A stretch of DNA of 64,000 bases, from contig CALSNT010000018.1 in NCBI GenBank assembly GCA_943787785.1, positions 180,294 through 244,293 on the forward strand, given 5' to 3'. The DNA comes from an uncultured Paracoccaceae bacterium. Lineage in GTDB: Bacteria; Pseudomonadota; Alphaproteobacteria; Rhodobacterales; Rhodobacteraceae. Below, in pieces: positions 16,784 through 25,995 of this stretch (its first letter is position 1; each line of letters opens with the position of its first letter). A program made the position numbers and the translations under genes. A model generated the notes under the pieces. The model was not told the DNA's origin. It searched no databases and saw nothing but the letters and a program-made list of their open reading frames with translations.

Positions 16784-18733
16784 ATGGCCGACGACTTAGA
16801 AAACCAGAGGGGGGCCGTGCGCGGCCTCCCTTATGCTGTGGCGCGCCCCGTGGCGGATACGCTGGCCTCAGCCATGGTAATCATTGCTGTCGGCTGGGCG
16901 CTGTCGCTGCAACGTCGGATCGGCCTTGATCTTTACCCGCAACAGTTCTTTGCGGCGATTCTGTTCTGTACCGTGCCGCTGGCCTATCTGACGCTGCCCG
17001 CCCGACGTGGCCAAAGCCGCGATGCCGTCCCTTGGGTCGATGTCGCTTTGGCACTGATCGCAATGGGCGCGATCGGCTTTGTCGCCGTCGAATACCCGCG
17101 TCTTGTTCTGATGATCTTCTCGCGCCCGCCCGAGATCTGGATACCCGGTATTCTGATCATCCTGCTGCTGCTGGAGGCACTGCGGCGCGCCACCGGCTGG
17201 GCGCTGGTCCTGATCATCCTTACCTTCCTGCTCTATGCGCTGTTCGGGGATGTTTTTCCCGGTCGCCTGCAGGGGCGACCACAGAACTGGCAGCTTTTGG
17301 CAGGCTATATGGCCGTCGATTCCAATGGCATCCTCGGGTTGCCAATCTCGGTCGCCTCAACCGTCGTGGTCTCGTTCATTCTGTTTGGCGTCCTGCTTGG
17401 CATCACCGGCGGCTCGCAATTCTTCACTGACGCGGCGATGCTTGGCATGGGCCGCTTCCGAGGCGGTTCGATGAAAATCGCCGTCGTCGCATCCGGCCTA
17501 TTCGGGTCAATCTCGGGCTCGGCCGTGGCAAATGTTGCCGCCACCGGCGTCGTGACAATCCCGATGATCAAGCGCGATGGCTATCCAGCCCACAAAGCCG
17601 GGGCAATCGAGGCCGTCGCTTCGACCGGCGGGCAGTTGATGCCACCGGTGATGGGTGCTTCGGCGTTTCTGATGGCCGAGTTTCTGGCTATCCCCTATTC
17701 TCAAATCGTGCTTGCCGCGTTGGTACCTGCGATCCTGTACTACATTGCGCTGTTCATTCAGGCTGATCTTGAAGCTGCGAAACTTGGCATCGCCCCGGTC
17801 CCGCGTGATCAGATGCCATCGGGACGCAAGGTCATTGTCGGGGTTCACTTCGCCTTTGCCTTCGCGCTGCTGATCTATTTGCTGTTCTGGCAACGCTATC
17901 AACCGGAACGCGCCGCTTTTTGGGCCGCGTTGGTCCTGTGTGCCAGCGCCTTGCTGATCGGCTATCAGGGAAGGCGACCGAGTGTGATGGATATCTTGCG
18001 CGGCATCCCTAGAACCGGACATTCTGTGCTGGAGATCCTGCTGATCTCGGCCGCTGCCGGGATCGTCATCGGTGTGCTGAATGTCACCGGCCTCAGCTTC
18101 AATCTGACTTACCTGCTGGTGCAGGTTGGTGGTGGCAGCGCGATCGCGCTGTTGGGCCTGTCGGCTATCGTCTGCGTGATACTCGGCATGGGCCTGCCCA
18201 CACTCGGCGTCTACGTTTTGCTAGCCGCACTGGTAGCCCCTGCCCTTGTGCAGGTCGGGATCGAGCCCATCGCCGCCCATCTTTACGTTCTCTACTTCGG
18301 CATGATGTCGATGATCACCCCGCCGATCGCCCTGGCAGCGTTTGCAGCCGCCTCGATTGCCATGGCCCCGGCAATGGCGACGGGCTGGGCGGCAATGCGG
18401 TTCGGCTGGTCAGCTTACGTGATCCCGGTACTGTTCGCTTTCTCGCCAAGCCTGATCCTGATCGGCGAAACGACCGAGATCATCTTTGCTGTTACAACAG
18501 CAGGTATTGGAGTCTGGTTGGTTTCATCGGCGCTGGCCGGTTATTTTACCGGGCCGCTGACCCCGTCCCGCCGGTTCCTCTTTGCATTGGCCGGACTGCT
18601 TACCCTGATACCGTCAGGCGCTTTTCCCGGCGCCGTCGTGACCGACATTCTGGGTATTTCGCTGGGCGCAATTCTGTTGGCAGTTGACGTAATCGCGACG
18701 CGGCGAAACCGCGTGGCCGAGGTGGGCGGATGA
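16784..18733 (+). CDS. TRAP transporter fused 4TM/12TM permease
   Basis: A 649-residue integral membrane protein that fuses the small DctQ-like part (about residues 20-160, four segments) to the large DctM-like part. The latter has the family texts FGSISGSAVANVAATGVVTI near 233 and GLPTLGVYVLLAALVAPALV near 464, and GMMSMITPPIALAAFAAASIA near 505. Fused permeases usually pair with TAXI binding proteins, as here. It works as a sodium- or proton-coupled importer. It overlaps the IclR gene by four bases, so regulator and transporter are co-transcribed. Confidence 0.92.
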   Translation: MADDLENQRGAVRGLPYAVARPVADTLASAMVIIAVGWALSLQRRIGLDLYPQQFFAAILFCTVPLAYLTLPARRGQSRDAVPWVDVALALIAMGAIGFVAVEYPRLVLMIFSRPPEIWIPGILIILLLLEALRRATGWALVLIILTFLLYALFGDVFPGRLQGRPQNWQLLAGYMAVDSNGILGLPISVASTVVVSFILFGVLLGITGGSQFFTDAAMLGMGRFRGGSMKIAVVASGLFGSISGSAVANVAATGVVTIPMIKRDGYPAHKAGAIEAVASTGGQLMPPVMGASAFLMAEFLAIPYSQIVLAALVPAILYYIALFIQADLEAAKLGIAPVPRDQMPSGRKVIVGVHFAFAFALLIYLLFWQRYQPERAAFWAALVLCASALLIGYQGRRPSVMDILRGIPRTGHSVLEILLISAAAGIVIGVLNVTGLSFNLTYLLVQVGGGSAIALLGLSAIVCVILGMGLPTLGVYVLLAALVAPALVQVGIEPIAAHLYVLYFGMMSMITPPIALAAFAAASIAMAPAMATGWAAMRFGWSAYVIPVLFAFSPSLILIGETTEIIFAVTTAGIGVWLVSSALAGYFTGPLTPSRRFLFALAGLLTLIPSGAFPGAVVTDILGISLGAILLAVDVIATRRNRVAEVGG

Positions 18734-19509
18734 CCAGCGTATCTGGATCAGGCGAACGCATCCTCGCTATTCTCGACTTGTTCTCGGAAGATCGCCCTGA
18801 GTGGCAACCAGACGAAATGATGCGCCAACTGGGGTATTCACGCACGACGCTCTATCGCTATCTGAAGACCTTGAAGGACGCAGGCTATCTGGTGTCGCTG
18901 CCCTATTCCGGATTCGTGCTTGGGCCCCGGGTGACCGAGCTGGATTTCCTGATGCGACGCTCAGATCCGATGATCGACGCTGGCGCGCCGCACCTGAAGC
19001 AGTTGGCAGCACGGTTTCCGAGTTCGGTCTTTCTGGTTCGATGGTACGGGCGAAAACTTTTGTGCATTGCATCAGAAGTCTCGGCCAGTCAGCCGTTGAC
19101 CAGCTATCCGCGCGGTCGGCCCATGCCACTAGGCCGTGGCGCGATCAGCCGGGCAATCGTGGCGTTTTTGCCAACGCGGGAACGGCGCGCATTGGTCACA
19201 GATTTCCTCGATACGTTTGTGCAAACTGGTCAGGGCGAGACGGTTGAAGATGTGCTTGCAACGCTGCGCCGTGTGCGGCGTGACGGGCACGCGACCGCGA
19301 AGGGCGAGGTAACGCCCGGTGTCATCGGCGTGGCCGCACCAATTTTGGCAGGCGACAGCTCTCCGCTCGGCGCGCTCTGCCTGACCAGCGATGCACGCGA
19401 CGTCATCCCGCCCACGTTAAAGTCAATCGAAACGGACGTGCAACGCGCGGCCGCGGCGGTTTCAGCCCAACTTGGTTTCACCATTACACCCATGCAATCC
19501 ATCGCCTGA
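18730..19509 (+). CDS. IclR-family transcriptional regulator
   Basis: A 259-residue regulator. Residues about 5-65 form the winged helix-turn-helix (ERILAILDLFSEDRPEW...MMRQLGYSRTTLYRYLKTLKDAGYL), and the rest is the ligand-binding IclR domain with LGRGAISRAIVAFLP and GVIGVAAPILAGDSSPLGALCL. Such proteins usually control catabolic operons in response to a pathway acid. It is cotranscribed with the TRAP permease and followed 12 bases later by the amidohydrolase. The palindromes at 126-140 and 15772-15783 are candidate targets. Confidence 0.92.
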   Translation: MTSVSGSGERILAILDLFSEDRPEWQPDEMMRQLGYSRTTLYRYLKTLKDAGYLVSLPYSGFVLGPRVTELDFLMRRSDPMIDAGAPHLKQLAARFPSSVFLVRWYGRKLLCIASEVSASQPLTSYPRGRPMPLGRGAISRAIVAFLPTRERRALVTDFLDTFVQTGQGETVEDVLATLRRVRRDGHATAKGEVTPGVIGVAAPILAGDSSPLGALCLTSDARDVIPPTLKSIETDVQRAAAAVSAQLGFTITPMQSIA

Positions 19510-19521
19510 AGGAACACCCAC

Positions 19522-20538
19522 ATGCGGAAAATCGACGTCTTTACCCATATCTGGCCAAAGCCATACCACCAGGCGATCATCGACGAGGTCGGCAGCACGA
19601 CCGACATCACCCGGCGATCAGAAGCCGTGCCGATGATGACCGACCTTGACCGGCGGTTTGAGGTGATGGACATGTTCGGCCCGGACTACTGCCAGATCCT
19701 GTCCCTTGCCTCGCCGTCTTTCGAGAAGATCGTCGGCAGTGACAAGGCCCCGGCGCTGGCGCGTGTCGGCTCGGACTCGATGGCGGCACTGGTCGATGAG
19801 TATCCCGATCGGTTCCCCGGTTTCATCGGCACGGCGATCATGGCCAATCCTGAAAAGATGGTTGCAGATGCCCGGCGCAATATCGAGGAGCTCGGCGCGC
19901 TGGGAATGCAGATTTTCACCAATGTCCAGGGCAAGCCGCTGGACCTGCCGGAATTCGAACCGTTTTTTGCTTATATGAACGAGGTCAACAAGCCGGTCTG
20001 GATGCACCCTGCGCGCGGGGCGAATTTTCCCGATTATCTGACCGAGAATGAATCGGACTATGAAATCTGGTGGACATTCGGATGGCCATACGAAACCTCG
20101 GCGGCGATGGCCCGGATGGTATTCTCGGGCCTGTTTGACCGCTATCCGAACTTGCGGATCATCACGCATCACGCCGGCGGCATGGTGCCCTACTTCGAAG
20201 GGCGTGTCGGTGCCGGTTGGGATCAGATGGGTGCCCGCACGACCGATCGCGATCTGGGAGCCACCTTGAAAAAGCTGAAGCGACCACATCTTGAGTATTT
20301 CAAAGACTTCTATGCCGACACCGCCACGTTCGGTTCGGGTCGCGCCATAGAACATGCAATCGAATTTTTCGGCGAAGACCGGGTTCTGTTCGCATCGGAC
20401 GCCCCGTTCGACCCCGAAGGCGGCCCGATGTACATCCGCGACACAATTGCCCGGATTGACGCGCTGAATATCCCGCAGGAGACACGCCAGAAAATCTATC
20501 AGGATAATGCGGTTCGCCTGCTGGGGCTGAAACTCTGA
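19522..20538 (+). CDS. ACMSD-like amidohydrolase (decarboxylase family)
   Basis: A 338-residue amidohydrolase-2 family protein, the group that contains aminocarboxymuconate-semialdehyde decarboxylase and resorcylate/carboxyvanillate decarboxylases. Metal ligands are suggested by MHPARG near 155, ITHHAGGMVPYFEGRV near 214 and FASDAPFDPEGG near 291. The N-terminal strand reads DVFTHIWP, so the first His of the usual HxH is Phe, which may weaken or change metal binding. It follows the IclR gene with an AAGGAAC ribosome site. It probably acts on an aromatic or ring-opened acid in the same island. Confidence 0.85.
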   Translation: MRKIDVFTHIWPKPYHQAIIDEVGSTTDITRRSEAVPMMTDLDRRFEVMDMFGPDYCQILSLASPSFEKIVGSDKAPALARVGSDSMAALVDEYPDRFPGFIGTAIMANPEKMVADARRNIEELGALGMQIFTNVQGKPLDLPEFEPFFAYMNEVNKPVWMHPARGANFPDYLTENESDYEIWWTFGWPYETSAAMARMVFSGLFDRYPNLRIITHHAGGMVPYFEGRVGAGWDQMGARTTDRDLGATLKKLKRPHLEYFKDFYADTATFGSGRAIEHAIEFFGEDRVLFASDAPFDPEGGPMYIRDTIARIDALNIPQETRQKIYQDNAVRLLGLKL

Positions 20539-20563
20539 GCGGACAACGCTGGCGCTGGTTGCC

Positions 20564-21508
20564 CTACCGATACGGCACGCCCGGCAAAACGCTGAGGATT
20601 TCGAACATCAGATTCGCAGCCGTCAGAGCGGTGTTGCCGGTCAGGTCATAAGGTGGGGACACCTCGACCAGGTCAGCTCCGACGATGTTCAACCCGCGTA
20701 GCCCGCGAATGAATTCCATGGCTTGCGGGGTGGTGAGGCCGCCGATTTCCGGGGTGCCGGTGCCGGGCGCATAGGCAGGATCAAGGCTATCGATGTCATA
20801 GGTCACATAAACCGGACGGTCCGGGCCGATTGAGGTGCGGATTTTTTCGGCGAGCGGGGTCAGGGATTTGTGCCAAATCTCAGGGGCGAGGACGCAATTG
20901 AAGCCCCAGCCTTGCGCTTCGGTAAAGTCCTCGGCGGTGTAACCGGTGCCGCGAAGGCCGACTTGCCAGACATGTTCAGGGGATATCAGACCTTCTTCAT
21001 ATGCGCGGCGAAAGACGGTGCCGTGGGTTTCCTTTTCGCCGAACATCTCGTCGTTGACGTCAGCGTGGGCATCGACGTGGACCAGCGCGACCGGCCCGTG
21101 CTTCTTGGCGATGGAACGCAGGACTGGCAGGGTTATCGTGTGGTCGCCACCGATGCTTAGCGGCTTCACGTCATGAGTTAGAAGTTCGTCATAATATGCT
21201 GTTATTATTTCAATACTGTCGGCCAGGTTGAACGTATTGATCGGCACGTCACCGATGTCCGCGCAATCCAATGCGTCGAACGGTGCAGCACCGGTCTGAA
21301 TATGATAAGGGCGGATCATCGCGCTTTCGGAGCGCACTTCTTTCGGTCCGAAGCGGGTGCCGGAACGCCAAGAAGTTCCATGGTCCATCGGGATACCGAC
21401 GAAGACGACGTCTAAACCAGCCGCACTCTCGACCTGTGGCAGGCGCATGAATGTTCCGGGTCCGGCGAAGCGGGCGAGATCATTGCCGCTGATCGGTTGG
21501 TTGGGCAT
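20564..21508 (-). CDS. speB: Agmatinase/ureohydrolase family enzyme
   Basis: A 314-residue ureohydrolase with all manganese-binding motifs: GGDHTITLPVL near residue 119, HVDAHADVND near 141, and YVTYDIDSLDPAYAPGTGTP near 226. The last, with EIGGLTTPQ, is characteristic of agmatinases. It removes urea from agmatine or a related guanidino acid such as guanidinobutyrate. It is third in a minus-strand operon behind an M20 amidohydrolase and a class III aminotransferase, 12 bases from the latter. This context suggests catabolism of a guanidino compound or polyamine, so the true substrate may not be agmatine. Confidence 0.88.
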   Translation of the reverse strand: MPNQPISGNDLARFAGPGTFMRLPQVESAAGLDVVFVGIPMDHGTSWRSGTRFGPKEVRSESAMIRPYHIQTGAAPFDALDCADIGDVPINTFNLADSIEIITAYYDELLTHDVKPLSIGGDHTITLPVLRSIAKKHGPVALVHVDAHADVNDEMFGEKETHGTVFRRAYEEGLISPEHVWQVGLRGTGYTAEDFTEAQGWGFNCVLAPEIWHKSLTPLAEKIRTSIGPDRPVYVTYDIDSLDPAYAPGTGTPEIGGLTTPQAMEFIRGLRGLNIVGADLVEVSPPYDLTGNTALTAANLMFEILSVLPGVPYR

Positions 21509-21520
21509 GGGGGGCTCCGT

Positions 21521-22894
21521 TCAGTCCAGTTTGAATCGCAATCGGGTAAGGTCGTCTGCGACGGTTTTTATAACTGTTTCAAGAGTTTCAGAGATGAAAC
21601 TAATCTGAAGCTCATCGATTGTTAACGCCGGTGACATGACATTCAGGTGGCCGATCGGGCGCACCATCAGGCCTTGCCCCTCGGCCGCGTCGGCGATCCG
21701 GTGCCCTATGTCGATTTCATCTGGCAGCAGTGCCTTGGTCACTTTATTGGCGACAAACTCGACGCAGCCCAGCAGGACTTTACCGCGCACGTCGCCAACC
21801 AGCGGCAAGTCGGCCAGCGGTGCGAGAGCCGATTGGAAGACGTCTCCCATCGTGAGTGCGTTGGCCAGCAGTTCCTCGCGCTCAATAATCTCGATATTCT
21901 TAAGTGCCGCCGCACAGGCAACCGGGTGACCAGAATAGGTGAACCCAGAGGTATACCAGCGGTCCTCAGAGGCCATAGCCTCCCATATCCGGTCCGAGAA
22001 AATAAGTGCACCTATCGGTTGATAACCGGACGATAAGCCCTTGGCACAGCATATCATATCGGGAATCTCGTCGTAGACCGACTCGCTGGCGAACCAGTGG
22101 CCGAGGCGCCCGAAGGCGGTCACAACTTCGTCCGCCACCAGTAGGATGTCGTGGCGGTCGCAAACTTCCTTCATCCGGCGCAGATAATCGTCAGGCGGGA
22201 CCAGAACCCCTCCGGAGGCCTGGATCGGTTCGGCAAAAAATGCCCCGACCCTATCGGCCCCAATCCGGTCGATCTCAGCCTCAAATTCAGCCACCAGCCA
22301 GTCGGTGAGGTCGCCCTCGGCCCCGTCTGGCGGGCGGTATTGGTGCGGGGCATTCACATGGCTGATGCCGTCGCTGAGGTAGCGGAATTCCGGCGCGCGG
22401 TCGCCGTCGCGCATCCCCATCGACATAGCCGCGAATGTTGAACCGTGATAGGAATGCTGCCGCGCGATCACATGGGTTTTGCCGGGTCGGCCCATTGAAG
22501 CCTGTGCGAATGCCACCATGCGGAATGCGGAATCGAGCGCGGTGGATCCTCCGGTCGTCAAATGCACGCGGTTCAGGTCGCCCGGTGCCAGTTCGGCCAG
22601 TTTGGCGACAAGCAGCGCGGCGGGACCGTTGGACATATCAACGAAGGTAGAGGAGAACGCCAGCCGCTGCGCCTGATCGCCTATGGCCTGCGCCATTTCG
22701 GTACGCCCCAGCCCGATCTGAGTACACCATAGACCCCCGACCGCGTCCAGATACCGGTTGCCCTGATCGTCCCACAGCAACAGCCCGTCACCCTTCACGA
22801 TAACGCGGCGGTCGGTGCTGCCCTGCATCTGGTTCCACGGGTGCAGATTGTGCGCGTGGTCTAGGGCGGCGAGATCGGCGTTGGTGTCAGTCAT
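21521..22894 (-). CDS. Class III aminotransferase
   Basis: A 457-residue PLP-dependent omega-aminotransferase. It has LLVADEVVTAFGRLGHWF, with the conserved Asp contacting the PLP nitrogen, and the Schiff-base Lys in DMICCAKGLSSGYQPIGALI. GSTALDSAFRMVAFAQA is the phosphate-binding turn. It transfers an amino group from an omega-amine (for example a polyamine or beta-amino acid) to pyruvate or 2-oxoglutarate. It overlaps the M20 gene by four bases and lies upstream of the ureohydrolase. Sequences of this kind are often named only as aspartate-aminotransferase-family proteins. Confidence 0.9.
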   Translation of the reverse strand: MTDTNADLAALDHAHNLHPWNQMQGSTDRRVIVKGDGLLLWDDQGNRYLDAVGGLWCTQIGLGRTEMAQAIGDQAQRLAFSSTFVDMSNGPAALLVAKLAELAPGDLNRVHLTTGGSTALDSAFRMVAFAQASMGRPGKTHVIARQHSYHGSTFAAMSMGMRDGDRAPEFRYLSDGISHVNAPHQYRPPDGAEGDLTDWLVAEFEAEIDRIGADRVGAFFAEPIQASGGVLVPPDDYLRRMKEVCDRHDILLVADEVVTAFGRLGHWFASESVYDEIPDMICCAKGLSSGYQPIGALIFSDRIWEAMASEDRWYTSGFTYSGHPVACAAALKNIEIIEREELLANALTMGDVFQSALAPLADLPLVGDVRGKVLLGCVEFVANKVTKALLPDEIDIGHRIADAAEGQGLMVRPIGHLNVMSPALTIDELQISFISETLETVIKTVADDLTRLRFKLD

Positions 22895-24051
22895 AGCGGT
22901 TGGGCCTTTTCGACGAGCCGGGCGAAATATGACGCGCCAATGGGGGCGACTGCATCGTTAAAATTGAACGCCGGGTGGTGGCAAAACGGCCCGACGCCCT
23001 GCCCCAGAAACGCATAGCAGCCGGGGCGTTCGTTCAGGAAGTAGGCAAAATCCTCGGCTCCCATGTCGGGGGAGCGGTCGGAGATTGTCGACGCCTCGCC
23101 GACAACATCCTGCGCGACACTGACCGCAAAGGCCGTCTTGCCGACGTCGTTGATGGTGGCCGGGTAATTTGTGCGGTAGTCGAGTTCCGCCGTACAACCG
23201 AAGGCCGCCGCCTGCCCGTCGACAATTTCGGCCATACGCCTGCGCACCATGTCCTGCACCGAGGTGTCGAACGTGCGGACCGTGCCAGCAATTGTCACCT
23301 TTTCGGGAATCACATTGGTCGCCGACCCGGCGTTGATCTGTGTGACCGAGATCACCAGTTCGTCCTTGGCGCGCGTGTTGCGGCTGACGATGGTGGAAAA
23401 CGCCTGCGCAATCGCTAGCGCTGGCGGGATGGGATCGACTGCTTCGTAGGGATAGGCCCCGTGGCCGCCCTGCCCGGTCACGGTGATGAAAAAGTCGTCG
23501 ACAGCCGCCATAATCCGCCCCGGCGTGGTCGAGATCAGCCCCTCGCCAATCTCGGGATCGCAATGCAGGGCATAGACCTGAGAAATGCCGAACGTGTCGA
23601 GGATGCCCTCCTCGACCATGATCCGCCCGCCGCCGACCGATTCCTCGGCAGGCTGGAAGATCAGCGCCACACGGCCCTTGAAATTGCGGGTTTCGGCCAT
23701 ATATCTCGCCGCACCCAGCAGTATCGTCGTATGACCGTCGTGGCCGCAGGAATGGGCAACCCCCGGAGTTTGGCTGGCGTAGGGAACGCCCGTCGTTTCA
23801 TGGATCGGCAATGCATCCATATCGGCACGCAAGCCGATGGTGGGTCCTGCGCCCTGTCCTTCGATGATCGCAACGACACCGCTGGTTGCGATACCTTCGT
23901 GGATTTCCGTAATGCCGAATTCGCGCAGCTTGCCGACCACGAAGGCGGCGGTTTGATGGCACTCCAGGCTCAGCTCAGGATGCGCGTGGAGATGCTGCCG
24001 CCAGGCCGCCATATCCGGGGCAAAGTCTCCGATCCGATTGATGATGGGCAT
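22891..24051 (-). CDS. M20-family amidohydrolase
   Basis: A 386-residue aminoacylase/hippurate-hydrolase-like metallopeptidase. It has GLRADMDALPIHE near residue 75, SCGHDGHTTILLGAARYM near 102, QPAEESVGGG near 135 and a dimerisation lid with GHGAYPYEAVDPI. The C-terminus has MGAEDFAYFL with the last metal Glu. An upstream extension of 21 residues is in frame, but ATG 24051 matches the family start. It hydrolyses an N-acyl amino acid or similar amide, and heads the operon with the aminotransferase and ureohydrolase genes. Confidence 0.9.
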   Translation of the reverse strand: MPIINRIGDFAPDMAAWRQHLHAHPELSLECHQTAAFVVGKLREFGITEIHEGIATSGVVAIIEGQGAGPTIGLRADMDALPIHETTGVPYASQTPGVAHSCGHDGHTTILLGAARYMAETRNFKGRVALIFQPAEESVGGGRIMVEEGILDTFGISQVYALHCDPEIGEGLISTTPGRIMAAVDDFFITVTGQGGHGAYPYEAVDPIPPALAIAQAFSTIVSRNTRAKDELVISVTQINAGSATNVIPEKVTIAGTVRTFDTSVQDMVRRRMAEIVDGQAAAFGCTAELDYRTNYPATINDVGKTAFAVSVAQDVVGEASTISDRSPDMGAEDFAYFLNERPGCYAFLGQGVGPFCHHPAFNFNDAVAPIGASYFARLVEKAQPL

Positions 24052-24113
24052 GGCTCGACAGTCCGGTGGTTTCGTTGCGATAATGACCCTCTCAGAGACA
24101 GCGGGGCGAGGCA

Positions 24114-24923
24114 ATGGGCGATGATCTGATCCGGGATGCGGATGGTGGAATGGAGCGGTTGCGCACGATCATGGCAGCGTTGCGGGACCCGGACGCGGGG
24201 TGTCCCTGGGACATCGAGCAGGATTTTGACAGTATTGCGCCCTATACGCTGGAGGAGGCCTACGAGGTTGCGGACGCAATTGCGCAGAAGGATTGGCCGG
24301 GGCTAAGCGGAGAGTTGGGCGATCTGTTGTTGCAGGTCGTTTATCACAGCCAGATGGCCGAAGAGGCGGGGCATTTCACCTTCGATGACGTGGTGCGTGG
24401 GATTTCCGACAAAATGGTCGATCGGCACCCGCATGTGTTTGGCGATGACAACCGGAACAAGTCCGCCGAACAACAGACAAAGGACTGGGAGGCGGCGAAG
24501 GCTGCAGAGCGAGGCACGGCGGGGGTTCTGGATGGTGTGGCGCTGGCCCTGCCCGCCCTGACCCGCGCGGTAAAACTGCAGAAACGCGCGGCGCGCGTTG
24601 GATTCGACTGGCCATCGACCAGCGAGGTGATTGACAAGATCGCCGAGGAATCGCGCGAATTGGTCGAGGCGCGGGACGGCCTGGGACCGGATGAAGTGGC
24701 CGAGGAATTCGGTGACCTGCTGTTCGTGATGGCGAACCTTGCGCGACATCTGAGCGTCGATCCGGAGGAGGCACTGCGCGCCGCCAACAGCAAATTCACG
24801 CGCCGGTTCGCGAGTATTGAGGCGGCGCTGGCCGCGCAGGGGAAGACACCGGCGGAGTCCGATCTGGCCGAGATGGATGCGCTATGGGATGCCGCGAAGG
24901 CGGGCGAGAAAATACCTGAGTGA
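24114..24923 (+). CDS. mazG: Nucleoside triphosphate pyrophosphohydrolase MazG
   Basis: A 269-residue protein with two MazG domains. The first has PDAGCPWDIEQDFDS near 21-35 and the metal motif LEEAYEVADAI...ELGDLLLQVVYHSQ near 45-77. The second has SRELVEAR...EEFGDLLFVMANLARH near 178-205. It removes noncanonical NTPs and tunes (p)ppGpp responses. It is divergent from the M20 gene with about 60 bases between them. Length and the WPSTSEVIDKIAEE linker are normal. Confidence 0.95.
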   Translation: MGDDLIRDADGGMERLRTIMAALRDPDAGCPWDIEQDFDSIAPYTLEEAYEVADAIAQKDWPGLSGELGDLLLQVVYHSQMAEEAGHFTFDDVVRGISDKMVDRHPHVFGDDNRNKSAEQQTKDWEAAKAAERGTAGVLDGVALALPALTRAVKLQKRAARVGFDWPSTSEVIDKIAEESRELVEARDGLGPDEVAEEFGDLLFVMANLARHLSVDPEEALRAANSKFTRRFASIEAALAAQGKTPAESDLAEMDALWDAAKAGEKIPE

Positions 24924-24935
24924 TTTAATCATCTA

Positions 24936-24966
24936 TTGACCTGACTAAAAGACTCGGATTTATGTA
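24936..24966 (+). promoter_or_regulatory. Probable IscR-type iron box over promoter
   Basis: CTGACTAAAAGACTCGG at 24941-24957 matches 15 of 17 positions of the Fe-S-cluster IscR type 1 consensus (YYGACTRWWWYAGTCRR). It also resembles the iron-Rhodo-box reported upstream of iron genes in Rhodobacterales. It lies between a -35-like TTGACC (24936-24941) and a -10-like TATGTA (24961-24966), a position suited to repression. It precedes the iron-binding protein gene, so the assignment is internally consistent. Confidence 0.65.
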
Positions 24967-24996
24967 ACATGCAAAATCACACTAAGGATGCATGTT

Positions 24997-25995
24997 ATGA
25001 ACCTCCGCCTTGCCACGTTTGCTTTGATTGTCGCCGCCACCCCTGTCGCGGCCGAAGTGAACATTTACTCGTACCGCCAGCCCGAATTGGTCCAACCCCT
25101 GTTGGACGCATTCACCGAGGCGACGGGCATTCAGACCAACGTCGCCTTCCTCGACAAAGGTATGGTGCAGCGTTTGCAGGCCGAAGGCGCGCGTTCGCCT
25201 GCAGATGTAATCCTGACTTCGGACATTTCGCGCCTGACTGAAGCGGTCGAAGCTGGGGTCACGCAGCCGGTCGATAGCGCGGCAATCGCAGCTGCCATTC
25301 CCGCATCGTTGCGCGACCCGAACAATCATTGGTTCGGCCTGACGACGCGCGCGCGCGTCGTCTATGCAAGCCGCGACCGCGTCGCTGATGGCGAGGTGAC
25401 AACCTACGAAGATCTGGCGGATCCGAAATGGGCGGGCCGGATTTGTACCCGTTCCGGTTTGCACGCCTATAACATCGCATTGACGTCAGCTGTAATCACT
25501 CGGGGCGGGGCCGAGGCGGCGCGAGGCTGGTTGGAGGGCCTAAAGGCAAATCTTGCTCGCAAGCCTCAAGGCAACGACCGCGCCCAGGTGAAGGCAATCT
25601 GGGCGGGGGAGTGCGATATTTCACTGGGCAACACCTATTACATGGGATTGATGCAGGCTGACCCGGACCAACAGGACTGGGCCAAATCCGTTAGGATCGT
25701 TTTCCCCGTGTTTGAGGGCGGCGGAACGCATGTGAATCTCTCTGGTATGGCAATGACTGCCGCGGCGCCGCACCGTGATGACGCGCTTGCGTTGATGGAA
25801 TTCCTCGCTTCGCCAACGGCGCAGCAGATCTATGGCGCGACGAACTATGAATATCCTGTGACGCCGGGGGTTGCGCCCTCGGACACCGTCGCCGCCTGGG
25901 GAACGCTGACCCCGGACACGACGTCACTGGCCGACATCGCGGGCCACCGCCCTGAGGCTCTGCGCCTGACGGAGACGGTTGACTTCGACGGTTAG
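24997..25995 (+). CDS. Periplasmic Fe(3+)-binding protein, FbpA/FutA type
   Basis: A 332-residue ABC-type ferric iron-binding protein. The signal peptide MNLRLATFALIVAATPVAA is followed by EVNIYSYRQPELVQPLLDAF, the family opening. The adjacent tyrosines in CDISLGNTYYMGLM near 211 are the conserved iron ligands. ATG 24997 is preferred to ATG 24988 because it gives a clean signal peptide and better spacing to AAGGA. No permease or ATPase gene follows, so it must work with subunits encoded elsewhere. A probable IscR box in the promoter suggests induction when iron is low. Confidence 0.9.
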   Translation: MNLRLATFALIVAATPVAAEVNIYSYRQPELVQPLLDAFTEATGIQTNVAFLDKGMVQRLQAEGARSPADVILTSDISRLTEAVEAGVTQPVDSAAIAAAIPASLRDPNNHWFGLTTRARVVYASRDRVADGEVTTYEDLADPKWAGRICTRSGLHAYNIALTSAVITRGGAEAARGWLEGLKANLARKPQGNDRAQVKAIWAGECDISLGNTYYMGLMQADPDQQDWAKSVRIVFPVFEGGGTHVNLSGMAMTAAAPHRDDALALMEFLASPTAQQIYGATNYEYPVTPGVAPSDTVAAWGTLTPDTTSLADIAGHRPEALRLTETVDFDG

